Assembly: GCF_025465945.1 (NCBI RefSeq) | Contig: NZ_JANLNW010000023.1 | Coordinates: 1 to 64,000, forward strand | From: Pseudomonas sp. 6D_7.1_Bac1 | GTDB taxonomy: Bacteria > Pseudomonadota > Gammaproteobacteria > Pseudomonadales > Pseudomonadaceae | Direction: 5' to 3' | Length of the DNA: 64,000 bases | Shown here: positions 18,639-28,019 of the stretch, piece after piece | How positions within the stretch are numbered: the stretch's first letter is position 1 | Layout: every line of letters starts with the position of its first letter | The notes under the pieces: generated by a model | What the model was told of the DNA's origin: nothing | Seen by the model: only the letters and a program-made list of their open reading frames with translations | Databases searched by the model: none | Position numbers and translations under genes: made by a program

Positions 18639-20120
18639 TCAGGCGTCCGGGGTTTGCTCAGCCAGGGCCACGGCGCGGAACATGGCGCGGCGCTTGTTCA
18701 GGGTTTCTTCCCATTCCAGCGCAGGCACCGAGTCAGCAACAATGCCGCCGCCGGCCTGCACATGCAGTTCGCCGTTCTTGATCACTGCCGTGCGGATCGC
18801 AATGGCAGTGTCCATGTTGCCGTTCCAGGCAAAATAACCCACCGCCCCGCCGTAGACGCCACGTTTGACCGGCTCCAGTTCGTCGATGATCTCCATTGCG
18901 CGAATCTTCGGTGCGCCCGACAACGTACCGGCCGGCAGAATCGCCCGCAGCGCGTCCATCGCCGTCAGGCCGGCTTTCAACTGGCCAGTGACGTTGGAGA
19001 CGATGTGCATCACGTTGGAATAGCGCTCGATGACCATTTTCTCGGTGAGTTTCACCGAACCGATTTCCGAGACCCTACCGGTGTCGTTACGGCCAAGATC
19101 GATCAGCATCAGGTGCTCGGCGATTTCCTTGGCATCCGACAACAGGTCTTCTTCAAGCGCCCGGTCAGCTTCCTCGGTGGCACCGCGCGGGCGGGTGCCG
19201 GCGATGGGGCGCACGGTGATCAGGTTGTCTTCGACCCGCACCAGCACTTCTGGCGAACTGCCAACAACGTGGAAGTCGCCGAAGTTGAAGAAGTACATAT
19301 ACGGCGTCGGGTTGAAACAGCGCAACGCGCGGTACAGATCGATCGGCGCAGCCTTGAAGTCGATGGACATACGTTGCGACGGCACCACCTGCATGCAGTC
19401 ACCGGCGAGGATGTACTCCTTGATGGTGTCCACCGCCCGCTCGTAATCGTCCTGGGTGAAACTGGAACGGAACACCGGATCAGCCGCTTGTTGCTTGCTG
19501 AAGTCCAGACCGCGACGCGGGGTGATCGGCTGACGGAGTTTTTCGAGCAGCTCTTCGAGACGCGCCTGACCTTGCTCAAAGGCGTTGTCCTGCGACGGGT
19601 CGGCCAGCACGATGGCGTGCATCTTGCCGGCCAGGTTGTCGAACACCACCACCGCATCGGAAACCATCAGCAGAATGTCCGGCACGCCCAGCGGGTCCGG
19701 GTTCGGGCACTTGCCCAGACGCTTCTCCACATAGCGCACGCAGTCATAACCGAAATAACCGACCAGGCCACCGTTGAAACGCGGCAGACCGGCGATGATC
19801 GGCACGTTGTAGCGCGCCTTGAACGCTTCAACGAAGGCCAGCGGGTCTTCGACATCGTGGCTTTCTACCTCGGCACCATCGACGGTCACGCTGACGTGGT
19901 GATCATGTACCCGCAACACGGTGCGGCACGGCAGCCCGATGATCGAATAACGGCCCCATTTCTCACCGCCCTGCACCGACTCCAGCAGATAGGAGTTGGG
20001 CTCGTCGGCCAGTTTCAGGTAGATCGACAGCGGTGTGTCGAAGTCGGCAAGGGTTTCGCAGGCAAGCGGGATGCGGTTGTAGCCGGCAGCGGCCAAACGC
20101 AGGAATTCTTCGCGGATCAT
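18639..20120 (-). CDS. trpE: Anthranilate synthase component I
   Basis: Makes anthranilate from chorismate with ammonia supplied by TrpG, the first committed step to tryptophan. The 493-residue protein has the chorismate-binding domain at the C-terminal half, with signatures [14 protein letters not shown] (about 305-318), [12 protein letters not shown] (about 346-357) and [18 protein letters not shown] (about 418-435). The N-terminal LLES-type motif (residues [18 protein letters not shown], about 42-59) is the tryptophan feedback site. It is the last gene of rpe-gph-trpE, starting 70 bases after gph. That gap, together with the gph end, looks like a tryptophan attenuator. Confidence 0.96.
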   Translation of the reverse strand: MIREEFLRLAAAGYNRIPLACETLADFDTPLSIYLKLADEPNSYLLESVQGGEKWGRYSIIGLPCRTVLRVHDHHVSVTVDGAEVESHDVEDPLAFVEAFKARYNVPIIAGLPRFNGGLVGYFGYDCVRYVEKRLGKCPNPDPLGVPDILLMVSDAVVVFDNLAGKMHAIVLADPSQDNAFEQGQARLEELLEKLRQPITPRRGLDFSKQQAADPVFRSSFTQDDYERAVDTIKEYILAGDCMQVVPSQRMSIDFKAAPIDLYRALRCFNPTPYMYFFNFGDFHVVGSSPEVLVRVEDNLITVRPIAGTRPRGATEEADRALEEDLLSDAKEIAEHLMLIDLGRNDTGRVSEIGSVKLTEKMVIERYSNVMHIVSNVTGQLKAGLTAMDALRAILPAGTLSGAPKIRAMEIIDELEPVKRGVYGGAVGYFAWNGNMDTAIAIRTAVIKNGELHVQAGGGIVADSVPALEWEETLNKRRAMFRAVALAEQTPDA

Positions 20121-20235
20121 GAGGTGCCTCGTGGCGTGAGGGTCTAACGGTCAGGTGTGCAAACGCGCCGGATAACCGGCCAGGATCGAGTCAGGCGCGC
20201 CAACGCCAGCGGGCCAGGGCCTTGATGACTTTCAT
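20121..20235 (-). promoter_or_regulatory. Putative trpE attenuator leader overlapping the end of gph
   Basis: The last 14 codons of gph (from the ATG at 20235) read [14 protein letters not shown] and stop, with two Trp codons just before the TGA. Ten bases later a hairpin GCCGG-TTAT-CCGGC (20180-20167) follows, then GCGTTTGC, and trpE begins at 20120. The CGCGCC over the Trp codons can alternatively pair with GGCGCG on the 3' side of the hairpin. The same set of elements occurs before trpG. The pairing and homology are seen. The regulatory role is inferred. Confidence 0.6.
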
Positions 20236-21009
20236 CCAGAGTTTGCGAGTGACCACCACGATGGAATTTCCAGGAGGGGATGGGACAGCGTCGGCCAACG
20301 TTATCTCAGCAGCCGGATCCAGGCAACCGGGAATTAGTTTGCGCAGATCGTCGATCACCAGCGCCGGCGACTCTTCGGCAATCGGCCGGCCATGGTTATA
20401 GCCATAGCTCAGGGCTACGCACTTCACACCCGCCGCCCTGGCCGCCAGCACGTCGCTGCGCGAGTCACCGATGAACAGCGATTGCGAGGCCGGTATGTTG
20501 GCCATTTTCATCACGAAAAACAGCGCCGCCGGGTCCGGTTTCTTCTGCGGCAGGGTGTCGCCACCGATGATCCAGCGGAAGTAGCGGCCGATCTTCATTT
20601 CATCCAGCAACGGCGCGACAAAACGCTCCGGCTTGTTGGTGATCAGTGCCATTTCGACACGCTGCTTGTGCAGCCACTTCAGGGTCTCGCGTACGCCGGG
20701 GTAGACCACCGTCAATCCATGGCCGCCTGCGTAGGCCTCCATGAAAATCCCCAGAGCGTGCTCGGCCTCGCCATCATCGACACTCGCGTGATCGATATTG
20801 CCCGCCAGTGCGCGACGGACCAGCACCGGCGCACCGTTGCCCACCCACTCGCGCACCGCGTCAAGACCTGCCGGGGCACGCCCGAGTTTGAGCAGCATGT
20901 TATCCACAGCTACTGCCAGGTCCGGGACCGAATCGATCAACGTGCCATCCAGATCGAACATCACCAGCCGCGGCAGACGCCCCGGGAACAGCTGCTCAAA
21001 ACCACTCAT
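20191..21009 (-). CDS. gph: Phosphoglycolate phosphatase with Trp-leader-like C-terminus
   Basis: HAD-superfamily phosphatase that removes 2-phosphoglycolate formed during DNA repair. The 272-residue protein shows motif [12 protein letters not shown], with D19 and D21, motif II TNKPE (about 137-141), and motifs III/IV around KKPDPAAL and [12 protein letters not shown]. The last 40 or so residues lie beyond the HAD core and end [17 protein letters not shown]. This tail is homologous to the small peptide encoded before trpG. It overlaps the rpe stop by four bases and precedes trpE by 70. The tail is probably a leader peptide for trpE that became part of this enzyme. Confidence 0.93.
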   Translation of the reverse strand: MSGFEQLFPGRLPRLVMFDLDGTLIDSVPDLAVAVDNMLLKLGRAPAGLDAVREWVGNGAPVLVRRALAGNIDHASVDDGEAEHALGIFMEAYAGGHGLTVVYPGVRETLKWLHKQRVEMALITNKPERFVAPLLDEMKIGRYFRWIIGGDTLPQKKPDPAALFFVMKMANIPASQSLFIGDSRSDVLAARAAGVKCVALSYGYNHGRPIAEESPALVIDDLRKLIPGCLDPAAEITLADAVPSPPGNSIVVVTRKLWMKVIKALARWRWRA

Positions 21010-21680
21010 GGGCGAGCCAGTGCCAGTTCTGAACGCATCTTTTCAATCACTTCCTGGTAATTCGGGGCGTTGAAGATGGCCGAGCCGGCAACGAAGGTGT
21101 CAGCGCCAGCCGCGGCGATTTCGCGGATGTTGTTCACGTTCACGCCACCGTCGATTTCCAGACGAATGTCGCGGCCCGAGGCATCGATCATCGCGCGCAC
21201 TTCACGCAGCTTGTCGAGGGTGCCGGGAATGAATTTCTGCCCGCCGAAGCCCGGGTTGACGCTCATCAGCAAGATCATGTCGACCTTGTCCATCACGTAC
21301 TTGAGTACGTCCAGCGGGGTCGCCGGGTTGAACACCAGGCCGGCCTTGCAACCGCCTTCGCGGATCATTTGCAGGGAACGGTCGACGTGCAGCGTGGCTT
21401 CCGGGTGGAAGGTGATGTAGGTCGCACCGGCATCGATGAAGTCACCAATGATGCGGTCTACCGGGCTGACCATCAGGTGCGCGTCGATAGGCGCGGTGAT
21501 GCCGTACTTGCGCAATGCCGAGCAGACCATCGGCCCGATGGTCAGGTTTGGCACGTAGTGGTTGTCCATGACATCGAAGTGAACGATGTCGGCGCCAGCG
21601 GCCAGAACGTTGTCCACTTCCTCGCCCAGGCGAGCAAAATCAGCGGAGAGAATCGACGGAGCAATAGCGAAGGGCTGCAT
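21006..21680 (-). CDS. rpe: Ribulose-phosphate 3-epimerase
   Basis: Interconverts ribulose-5-phosphate and xylulose-5-phosphate in the pentose phosphate pathway. The 224-residue TIM barrel shows the family signatures [32 protein letters not shown] with its metal-binding His/Asp, [21 protein letters not shown] and LEIDGGVN. It is the first gene of rpe-gph-trpE and overlaps gph by four bases. Linkage of rpe, gph and trpE is conserved in proteobacteria. Confidence 0.96.
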   Translation of the reverse strand: MQPFAIAPSILSADFARLGEEVDNVLAAGADIVHFDVMDNHYVPNLTIGPMVCSALRKYGITAPIDAHLMVSPVDRIIGDFIDAGATYITFHPEATLHVDRSLQMIREGGCKAGLVFNPATPLDVLKYVMDKVDMILLMSVNPGFGGQKFIPGTLDKLREVRAMIDASGRDIRLEIDGGVNVNNIREIAAAGADTFVAGSAIFNAPNYQEVIEKMRSELALARP

Positions 21681-21759
21681 GACGCACCTTTTTGAGCAGA
21701 ATCACGATGGCGCGCATTGTATACCTCATGCTTTGACGCGCGCACCGTAACCGCGATGA

Positions 21760-22908
21760 TCAGTAGGCCGCACGATAAATCTTCTCGATATCGATGGCGC
21801 TCAATTTGCGCGGGTTGTTGCGCATCAACCGCTCGATTCCCGCGGCTTCCACGGCCATCGCCGGGATCGCGTCTTCCGGCACGCCAACGCTGCGCAGGCC
21901 CTGGGGAATTTCCACTGCGGCACAGAGTCGCGCCATGGCCTCGACCGCTTTGTCCGCCGCCTCGTCAGCGCTCAACCGCGCCGTCTTCACCCCAAAGGCC
22001 TCGGCGATATCCTGCATGCGCTCGATGCACGCCATCTTGTTCCAGCTCATGACATAAGGCAGCAGCAAGGCATTACTCACGCCGTGAGCAATGTTGAAAC
22101 GCCCGCCCAACGGATAGGCCAAGGCATGCACCGCGCCGACCCCGGCGTTGCCGAACGCCATGCCGGCCATCAGGCTGGCGGTGGCCATGTCTTCACGGGC
22201 CTGCAGGTTCGAAGGATTGGCGTAGGCCTTGGGCAATGCGGTGGCGATCAGCTTGATGGCGCCAATGGCCAGCGCGTCGGTGATCGGCGAAGCGTTCAGC
22301 GACAGGTAGGATTCAACCGCGTGCACCAGCGCATCGACGCCACTGGCGGCCGTCACGCTGCGCGGGCAGGTCAGGGTCATGTGCGGGCTGACCAGCGCCA
22401 CGTCCGGCAACAGGTAATCACTGACAATGCCTTTTTTCAGCTGCGCGACCTTGTCGGAAAGAATCGCCACGTTGGTGACTTCCGAACCGGTGCCGGCAGT
22501 GGTCGGGATCGCAATCAGCGGCGGACCTTTGCGCGGTACCTGATCGACACCAAACAAATCCTCAAGCGCGCCGTGGTAACCGGCATAGGCTGCAACACTT
22601 TTAGCGATGTCGATGGCGCTGCCGCCGCCAAGGCCGATCAGACCGTCATGCCCACCGTCGCGGTAAACACGCATGCAGTCTTCAACGATGGCGATTTCCG
22701 GATCGGGCAACACCCGATCGAAAATCTCGTACGTGCGCCCACCCAGTTGCGCCAGCGCCAGCTCCACTGTTCCGGACTTGACCAGCGCGGCATCGGTGAC
22801 AATCAGTGGGTAATCAACATCCAGACGGGTCAACTCGGCGGCCAGTTGCTCAATGGCGCCAGCGCCGGTGAGCAATTTGTGAGCGATTTTGAAAGAGGAA
22901 ATACTCAT
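21760..22908 (-). CDS. Iron-containing alcohol dehydrogenase
   Basis: Group III metal-dependent alcohol dehydrogenase. The 382-residue protein has the NAD-binding GGGSAID motif (about 98-104), the TTAGTGSEVTN signature (about 141-151), and iron ligands in GVDALVHAVESYLS (Asp and His) and GAVHALAYPLGGRFNIAHG (two His). Its length is normal. The gene stands alone between the agt importer (203 bases upstream, with a REP pair) and rpe. I do not recall it at this position in P. aeruginosa, so it may be an insertion in this lineage. Relatives reduce or oxidise short alcohols, lactaldehyde or 4-hydroxybutyrate. The last would fit the neighbouring GABA importer but is only a guess. Confidence 0.88.
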   Translation of the reverse strand: MSISSFKIAHKLLTGAGAIEQLAAELTRLDVDYPLIVTDAALVKSGTVELALAQLGGRTYEIFDRVLPDPEIAIVEDCMRVYRDGGHDGLIGLGGGSAIDIAKSVAAYAGYHGALEDLFGVDQVPRKGPPLIAIPTTAGTGSEVTNVAILSDKVAQLKKGIVSDYLLPDVALVSPHMTLTCPRSVTAASGVDALVHAVESYLSLNASPITDALAIGAIKLIATALPKAYANPSNLQAREDMATASLMAGMAFGNAGVGAVHALAYPLGGRFNIAHGVSNALLLPYVMSWNKMACIERMQDIAEAFGVKTARLSADEAADKAVEAMARLCAAVEIPQGLRSVGVPEDAIPAMAVEAAGIERLMRNNPRKLSAIDIEKIYRAAY

Positions 22909-23003
22909 GTGCGCAGCCTCTTATGAATAGGGGAGCTGAGCACAATAGTAGCTGGGGATTGGGGTTTGTCTGTTATTCAGCTGGCGAATGACAAAAGATC
23001 CAA

Positions 23004-23093
23004 TGTGGGAGCGAGCCTGCTCGCGATGACGGTCTGACATTCACTATTGATGTCGACTGACAGTCCGCTATCGCGAGCAGGCTCGCTCCCACA
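23004..23093. repeat. REP palindrome pair
   Basis: Two inverted REP units (23004-23032 and 23065-23093) flank a 32-base spacer between the alcohol dehydrogenase start and the agtD stop. Confidence 0.9.
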
Positions 23094-23111
23094 GTTGATC
23101 GAGGCGTAGCG

Positions 23112-23936
23112 TTAAACCTGCGCGGTACGCAGTTTCTCGCTACGGCCACGCAACCATTCCAGGGTCAGCAGCAGGAACACCGAGAAGGCAATCAGCAGCG
23201 TCGCAGCGGCGGCAATGGTCGGGCTGAGGTTTTCGCGGATACCGCTGAACATCTGCCGAGGCAAGGTCGCCTGTTGGGGGCCGGCAAGGAACAGCGTGAC
23301 CACCACCTCATCGAACGACGTCGCGAAGGCAAACAGCGCCCCTGAAATGACCCCTGGCGCGATCAACGGCAAGGTCACGCGGCGGAATGCAGTCAGTGGT
23401 GAAGCCCCCAGGCTGGCGGCGGCACGCACCAGGTTCTGGTTAAAACCTTGCAACGTCGCCGACACAGTAATGATCACGAACGGCACGCCCAGCACCGCAT
23501 GCACGACAATCAGCGAGACAAAGCTGTTGCCGAACCCCAGCGGAGCGAAGGCCAGGTAACTCGCTACCCCGATGATCACCACCGGCACCACCATCGGCGA
23601 AATCACCAACGCCATCACCAGCGCCTTGCCGGGGAAGTCGCCACGGGTCAGGCCAATCGCCGCCAATGTACCGAACACCATCGCCAGCACTGTCGCCGCC
23701 GGGGCGACAATCATGCTGTTCTTCAGCGAACGCATCCATTCGGCCGAAGCGAAGAAGTCCTGATACCAGTGCAACGAAAACCCTTGCAGCGGGTAGACCA
23801 GAAAACTCCCGGAGTTGAACGACAGCGGGATGATCACCAGCACCGGCAAAATCAGGAACAACAGGATCAGCCCGCAGAGAATGCGCAAGCTGTAGAACCA
23901 CACCCGCTCAACGGGCGACATATAAGGACTGAGCAT
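23112..23936 (-). CDS. agtD: ABC transporter permease (AgtD/PotC-type)
   Basis: Inner-membrane permease of a polyamine/opine/amino-compound ABC importer. The 274-residue protein has about six membrane helices and the EAA loop AAASLGASPLTAFRRVTLPLIAPGV (about 171-195), which docks onto the ATPase. It is the last of four genes and starts 13 bases after the first permease. In P. aeruginosa the syntenic agtABCD operon takes up 5-aminovalerate and 4-aminobutyrate. The letter assignment follows gene order and is from memory. Confidence 0.85.
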   Translation of the reverse strand: MLSPYMSPVERVWFYSLRILCGLILLFLILPVLVIIPLSFNSGSFLVYPLQGFSLHWYQDFFASAEWMRSLKNSMIVAPAATVLAMVFGTLAAIGLTRGDFPGKALVMALVISPMVVPVVIIGVASYLAFAPLGFGNSFVSLIVVHAVLGVPFVIITVSATLQGFNQNLVRAAASLGASPLTAFRRVTLPLIAPGVISGALFAFATSFDEVVVTLFLAGPQQATLPRQMFSGIRENLSPTIAAAATLLIAFSVFLLLTLEWLRGRSEKLRTAQV

Positions 23937-23949
23937 TTCGATTCTCCCC

Positions 23950-25197
23950 TTAGCTCAAGCGCAGGCGGCTTGCGCCTACCAGCCAGCTGTAAATCAGATA
24001 GAGCACGATGGTCGCCATCAGCAGCAGCCCACCGAGCGCGGTCGCCATGCCCCAGTTGATGCTGGTGTTGGTGTAGAAGGCGACGAAGTAGCTGACCATC
24101 TGATCGTTCGGGCTGCCGAGCAGCGCCGGGGTGATGTAGTAACCAATCGCCAGGATGAACACCAACAGGCAACCGGCGCCGACACCGGCATAGGTCTGCG
24201 GGAAGTACACCCGCCAGAAACTGCTAAACGGATGGCAACCCAGGGAAATCGCCGCACGCATGTAGGTCGGCGAGATGCCTTTCATCACGCTGTAGATCGG
24301 CAGAATCATGAACGGCAGCAGGATGTGCACCATCGAGATGTAAACCCCGGTGCGGTTGAACACCAGTTCCAGTGGCTTATCGATGATGCCCATGGCCAGC
24401 AGCGCGCTGTTGATCAGCCCGCCCGATTGCAGCAAGACAATCCACGCCGCCACCCGCACCAGAATCGAGGTCCAGAACGGCAATAGCACCAGAATCATCA
24501 ACAGGTTGCTTTGGCGCGACGGCAGGTTCGCCAGCAGGTACGCCAACGGATAGGCCAGCACCAGGCAGATCACGGTGATGATCAGGCCCATCCAGAAGGT
24601 CCGGGCAAAGATGTCGAGGTAAATCGCCTGGTCAGGGGTCGCCGGGGCGATTTCGCCGAGGTCGTCGATCCGGTGGTCGACCGCCGCCAACAGGTAATAA
24701 GGCGTCAGGCTGCTGGTGTTGCGACGCACCGCTTGCCAATAGGCCGGGTCGCCCCAGCGCTCATCCAGCGCTTCAAGCGCGTCCTTATAAGAGGCCGGTT
24801 CAGTCGTGAACGGCAGCGCTCGCGCGGTTTTGGTCAGCAGGCTGCGATAGCCGGCCAACTCCATGTTCAGTCGCTTGGACAGATCGCCCAAGGTTTGATT
24901 CTTGCGGGCATCGGCGAGGTCCTCGCTGGCCGCCTTGAAGACCGGGTCCGCCGGCAAGCCTCGGCCATCCCAGGTGGCAATGGCTGCCACGGTGCGCGGC
25001 ATACCGCCGACCACTTCCGGGTTACCGACACTTTTGTAGAGCAGCGCCACGATCGGCACCAGAAACACCAACAACAGAAACAGCACCAACGGCGCGATCA
25101 GGGCTTGGGCCTTCCAGCGGTTGACCCGCTCGGCACGCGCAAGGCGCTGCTTCAAGGTGCGATTGGTGCCCTCGTTCAGGGGAACGGCGATGGCCAT
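23950..25197 (-). CDS. agtC: ABC transporter permease with large periplasmic insert (AgtC/PotB-type)
   Basis: The first permease of the importer. The ATG at 25197 gives 415 residues. The frame is open 15 codons upstream but lacks a good start. After helix 1 (about 33-53) comes an unusually long hydrophilic segment (about 55-190), then five or six helices with the coupling loop AAISLGCHPFSSFWRVYFPQTYAG (about 315-338). Simple PotB permeases have about 280 residues, so the insert of about 130 is the marked difference. It could contact the binding protein. The gene pairs with agtD for a heterodimeric channel. It is separated from agtB by 194 bases holding a REP pair. Confidence 0.85.
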   Translation of the reverse strand: MAIAVPLNEGTNRTLKQRLARAERVNRWKAQALIAPLVLFLLLVFLVPIVALLYKSVGNPEVVGGMPRTVAAIATWDGRGLPADPVFKAASEDLADARKNQTLGDLSKRLNMELAGYRSLLTKTARALPFTTEPASYKDALEALDERWGDPAYWQAVRRNTSSLTPYYLLAAVDHRIDDLGEIAPATPDQAIYLDIFARTFWMGLIITVICLVLAYPLAYLLANLPSRQSNLLMILVLLPFWTSILVRVAAWIVLLQSGGLINSALLAMGIIDKPLELVFNRTGVYISMVHILLPFMILPIYSVMKGISPTYMRAAISLGCHPFSSFWRVYFPQTYAGVGAGCLLVFILAIGYYITPALLGSPNDQMVSYFVAFYTNTSINWGMATALGGLLLMATIVLYLIYSWLVGASRLRLS

Positions 25198-25268
25198 GGC
25201 GAACTCCGAAAATCTTTGATCGTTACAGAGGTGGAGTACCACCTCGATCGTTTAATACACACATCCAC

Positions 25269-25357
25269 TGTGGGAGCGAGCCTGCTCGCGATGGCGGTAT
25301 TACATTCAACATCAAGTTGACTGCCCCACCGCTATCGCGAGCAGGCTCGCTCCCACA
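25269..25357. repeat. REP palindrome pair inside the agt operon
   Basis: Two inverted REP units (25269-25297 and 25329-25357) lie between agtB and agtC. REP hairpins inside importer operons often stabilise the upstream mRNA, which would favour high amounts of binding protein. Confidence 0.9.
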
Positions 25358-25391
25358 TTTGGTGGGCGAGCCCATCAACAAAGGGTTGTGG

Positions 25392-26432
25392 TTACTTCGC
25401 AGCCCACGAGTTGAAACGCTGCTCCAGTTGCTCACCGTTGTCAGCCCAGAAGCTGACGTCGATCTGCACCTGGTTGGCGATGTTTTCCGGGGTGGTTGGC
25501 ATGTCTTTCAGAATATCTTTGGACAACAGCGGTACGGCTTGGGTATTGGCCGGGCCGTAGGCGATGTTTTCCGAGTAGGTTTTCTGCTGTTGCGGCATGA
25601 CCGAGTACGCGATGAATTTCTTCGCGGCTGCGGCGCGGGCCTTATCCAGGCCTTTTGGAATCGCCCAGGCGTCGAAGTCGTAGATGCCGCCGTTCCACAC
25701 CACTTTCAGGTTGCTTTCTTTCTGCACGGCAGCGATCCGGCCGTTGTAGGCCGAGCTCATGACGACGTCGCCGGAAGCCAGATACTGCGGTGGCTGAGCG
25801 CCTGCTTCCCACCACTGAATGCTTGGCTTGAGCTCATCGAGCTTCTTGAACGCGCGGTCCTGACCATCCTTGCTGGCCAGCACTTTGTAGACGTCTTTCG
25901 GCGCGACCCCGTCGGCCATCAACGCGAACTCCAGGGTGTACTTGGCGCCTTTACGCAGGCCACGTTTGCCCGGGAATTTCTTGGTATCCCAGAAATCCAC
26001 CCAACTGGTCGGCGCGCTTGCCAGCTTGTCGGCGTTGTAGGCCAACACGGTCGACCACACGAAGAAGCCCACGCCGCATGGCTGAATGGCACCCTTCACA
26101 TAGTCTTCGGACTTGCCGAACAGTGCCGGGTCGAGCGGCTCGAACATGTCTTCATCGCAACCACGGGACAGTTCTGGCGACTCAACTTCTACCAGATCCC
26201 AGGACACGCTCTTGGTGTCGACCATGGCTTTGACCTTGGCCATTTCACCGTTGTATTCACCGGCGACGATCTTGCCGTTGCCCGCAGCTTCCCACGGTGC
26301 GTAGAAAGCCTTGACCTGCGCCGCCTTGTTCGCGCCGCCAAACGACACCACGGTCAGGTCAGGGCCGGCCATTGCATGGGCAGCACCCATCAGGCCCAGA
26401 GTCAGCGCTGTGAATTTCAGGGATCTCAACAT
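25392..26432 (-). CDS. agtB: ABC transporter substrate-binding protein (AgtB-type)
   Basis: Periplasmic binding protein of the PotD/PotF-like (SBP_bac_8) family. The 346-residue precursor has a signal peptide of about 22 residues ending AHAMAG, then TVVSFGGANKAAQVKAFYAPWE typical of the family, with conserved sites for amino-group recognition in the second lobe (WDLVEVES near 79, WEAGAQPPQYLASGDV near 210). It lies between the ATPase gene (48 bases) and the permease. The presumed ligands are 5-aminovalerate and GABA, by synteny with P. aeruginosa agt. Polyamines remain possible from sequence alone. Confidence 0.86.
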   Translation of the reverse strand: MLRSLKFTALTLGLMGAAHAMAGPDLTVVSFGGANKAAQVKAFYAPWEAAGNGKIVAGEYNGEMAKVKAMVDTKSVSWDLVEVESPELSRGCDEDMFEPLDPALFGKSEDYVKGAIQPCGVGFFVWSTVLAYNADKLASAPTSWVDFWDTKKFPGKRGLRKGAKYTLEFALMADGVAPKDVYKVLASKDGQDRAFKKLDELKPSIQWWEAGAQPPQYLASGDVVMSSAYNGRIAAVQKESNLKVVWNGGIYDFDAWAIPKGLDKARAAAAKKFIAYSVMPQQQKTYSENIAYGPANTQAVPLLSKDILKDMPTTPENIANQVQIDVSFWADNGEQLEQRFNSWAAK

Positions 26433-26480
26433 TTATTGTTCTCTCCACGTGCAGGGTTGGTGTTGGTGAAGCGGGGGCGA

Positions 26481-27605
26481 TCAGTTCGCCTCTAGAAGTG
26501 GGTCGAGCGCGCGAACGTGTTCGACCTGCCAGCCAAGCGGTACCACGTCTCCGACCGCCAGCGCCGGATCGAGCTCGGCGATGGGCTGTTTCACGAAGAA
26601 GTCGGTCTTGCCACAGACTTCCAGGCGAACACGGACGTGGTCGCCCAGATAGATGAATTCCGCCACCCTCCCTGAGAAGCGGTTGACGCACGACTCGCTG
26701 GAACCGTTGAGGCTCACACGCTCCGGACGAATGGACAGCGTCACTGGCTCGCCGGTCTTGCCGACATTCACCGCCAGCGCTTCGACCTTTTCACCGCGCC
26801 CCAGCTCAACCACGCAGCGGTCGCCGGTGTGGCTGTGCAAACGGCCGTTGAGACGGTTGTTCTCGCCGATGAAGTTGGCAACGAAGGTGTTCTTCGGCTT
26901 TTCATAGAGCTCGCGCGGTGGCGCGATCTGCTGGATTTCGCCTTGATGGAATACCGCCACGCGGTCAGACATGGTCAGGGCTTCGCCCTGGTCGTGGGTC
27001 ACGTAGACCACGGTCACGCCGAGGCGCTGGTGCAGGTGTTTGATTTCCATCTGCATGTGTTCACGCAGCTGTTTGTCCAGTGCGCCCAGCGGTTCGTCCA
27101 TCAGTACCAGTTGCGGTTCGAACACCAGCGCCCGGGCCAGCGCCACACGCTGTTGCTGACCACCGGAAAGCTGCGCCGGGTAGCGCTGGGCGAACGCGTC
27201 GAGCTGAACCATGCTCAGCACGCGCTTGACCCGGTCACTGACGTCGCTTTTGTTCAGACCACGCACGGTCAGCGGGAACGCCAGGTTCTCGGCCACCGTC
27301 ATGTGCGGGAACAATGCGTAGTTCTGGAACACCATGCCGATGTCGCGCTTGTGCGGCGGCACGTTGTTGATCGCGCGTCCCGCCAGCTGGATTTCGCCAG
27401 CGGTCGGCGTTTCGAAACCGGCGAGCATCATCAGACTGGTGGTCTTGCCGGAGCCGGACGGCCCGAGCAAGGTGAGGAATTCGCCTTTGCGAATCTCCAG
27501 GTTGAGGTCTTTGACGATCAGGTTCTCGCCGTCGTAGCTCTTTTGCACTCCACGAAAGCTGACCAGAACATCACTCGCCCCAGCGCTTGAATCGACCTCG
27601 CTCAT
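26481..27605 (-). CDS. agtA: ABC transporter ATP-binding protein (AgtA/PotA-type)
   Basis: ATPase driving the importer. From the ATG at 27605 it has 374 residues: Walker A GPSGSGKT (48-55), Q-loop in VFQNYALFPHMTV, signature LSGGQQQRVALARAL, Walker B LVLMDEPLGALD with the D-loop, and the switch His in VTHDQGEAL, followed by a TOBE domain (about 280-360). The 21 upstream in-frame codons lack family similarity. It is the first gene of agtABCD. The promoter should lie in the adjacent 27606-27760 stretch, where AgtR is expected to bind. Confidence 0.9.
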   Translation of the reverse strand: MSEVDSSAGASDVLVSFRGVQKSYDGENLIVKDLNLEIRKGEFLTLLGPSGSGKTTSLMMLAGFETPTAGEIQLAGRAINNVPPHKRDIGMVFQNYALFPHMTVAENLAFPLTVRGLNKSDVSDRVKRVLSMVQLDAFAQRYPAQLSGGQQQRVALARALVFEPQLVLMDEPLGALDKQLREHMQMEIKHLHQRLGVTVVYVTHDQGEALTMSDRVAVFHQGEIQQIAPPRELYEKPKNTFVANFIGENNRLNGRLHSHTGDRCVVELGRGEKVEALAVNVGKTGEPVTLSIRPERVSLNGSSESCVNRFSGRVAEFIYLGDHVRVRLEVCGKTDFFVKQPIAELDPALAVGDVVPLGWQVEHVRALDPLLEAN

Positions 27606-28019
27606 ACCCACACCTTTGTTGTTTTGACGGCTGTGGACTAAGCCTAGTGGACACTGGGGACCGCGCAAATCGGGGTGCAGGAGAGAATCGCCTCAGCCGG
27701 ATGGAAGGTTGTGGGTAGGGATTGCCCTACAAGGATGGCGGGATTGGATATGTCAATGAAAGATAGCGGCAAGCATCAAGCTGCAAGCCACAAGAACCGG
27801 CAAAAGCAGTTCTGTGAGGATGTCGTAAATGGACATGTACACACGATCTCGTAGCAGCTGGCGAAGCCTGCGTTCGGCTGCGCAGCAGTCGTAATCTGGT
27901 TGACGCGGTATGCCTGAAAGAAAGCGGTTGCAGGTTTTGCGACGGCTTCGCCGCCGAACGCAGGCTCGCGGGCTCGCCAGCTGCTACGGGTGTGTGGTGG
28001 ACACAGATCCGTGGTGGTA
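27606..28019. other. Intergenic region upstream of agtA, with repeats
   Basis: A 414-base gap between the agtR stop and the agtA start, both genes on the minus strand. It holds the presumed agt promoter near its left end, an AAGCATCAAGCTGCAAGCC-type repeat fragment (about 27772-27790) and a long inverted REP pair (27850-27988). No convincing gene is seen. Confidence 0.6.
27850..27988. repeat. Inverted repeat pair, GTAGCAGCTGGCGA family
   Basis: The unit CGTAGCAGCTGGCGAAGCCT (from 27850) recurs inverted at 27953-27988, ending TCGCCAGCTGCTACG, with 74 bases between. This is a different REP family from the GTGGGAGCGAGC units. The two arms match over about 28 positions with one small insertion. 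Confidence 0.8.

Noticed and set aside
18633..20147. 504-codon plus-strand frame antisense to trpE
   Set aside because: Shadow of trpE. No protein-like motifs.
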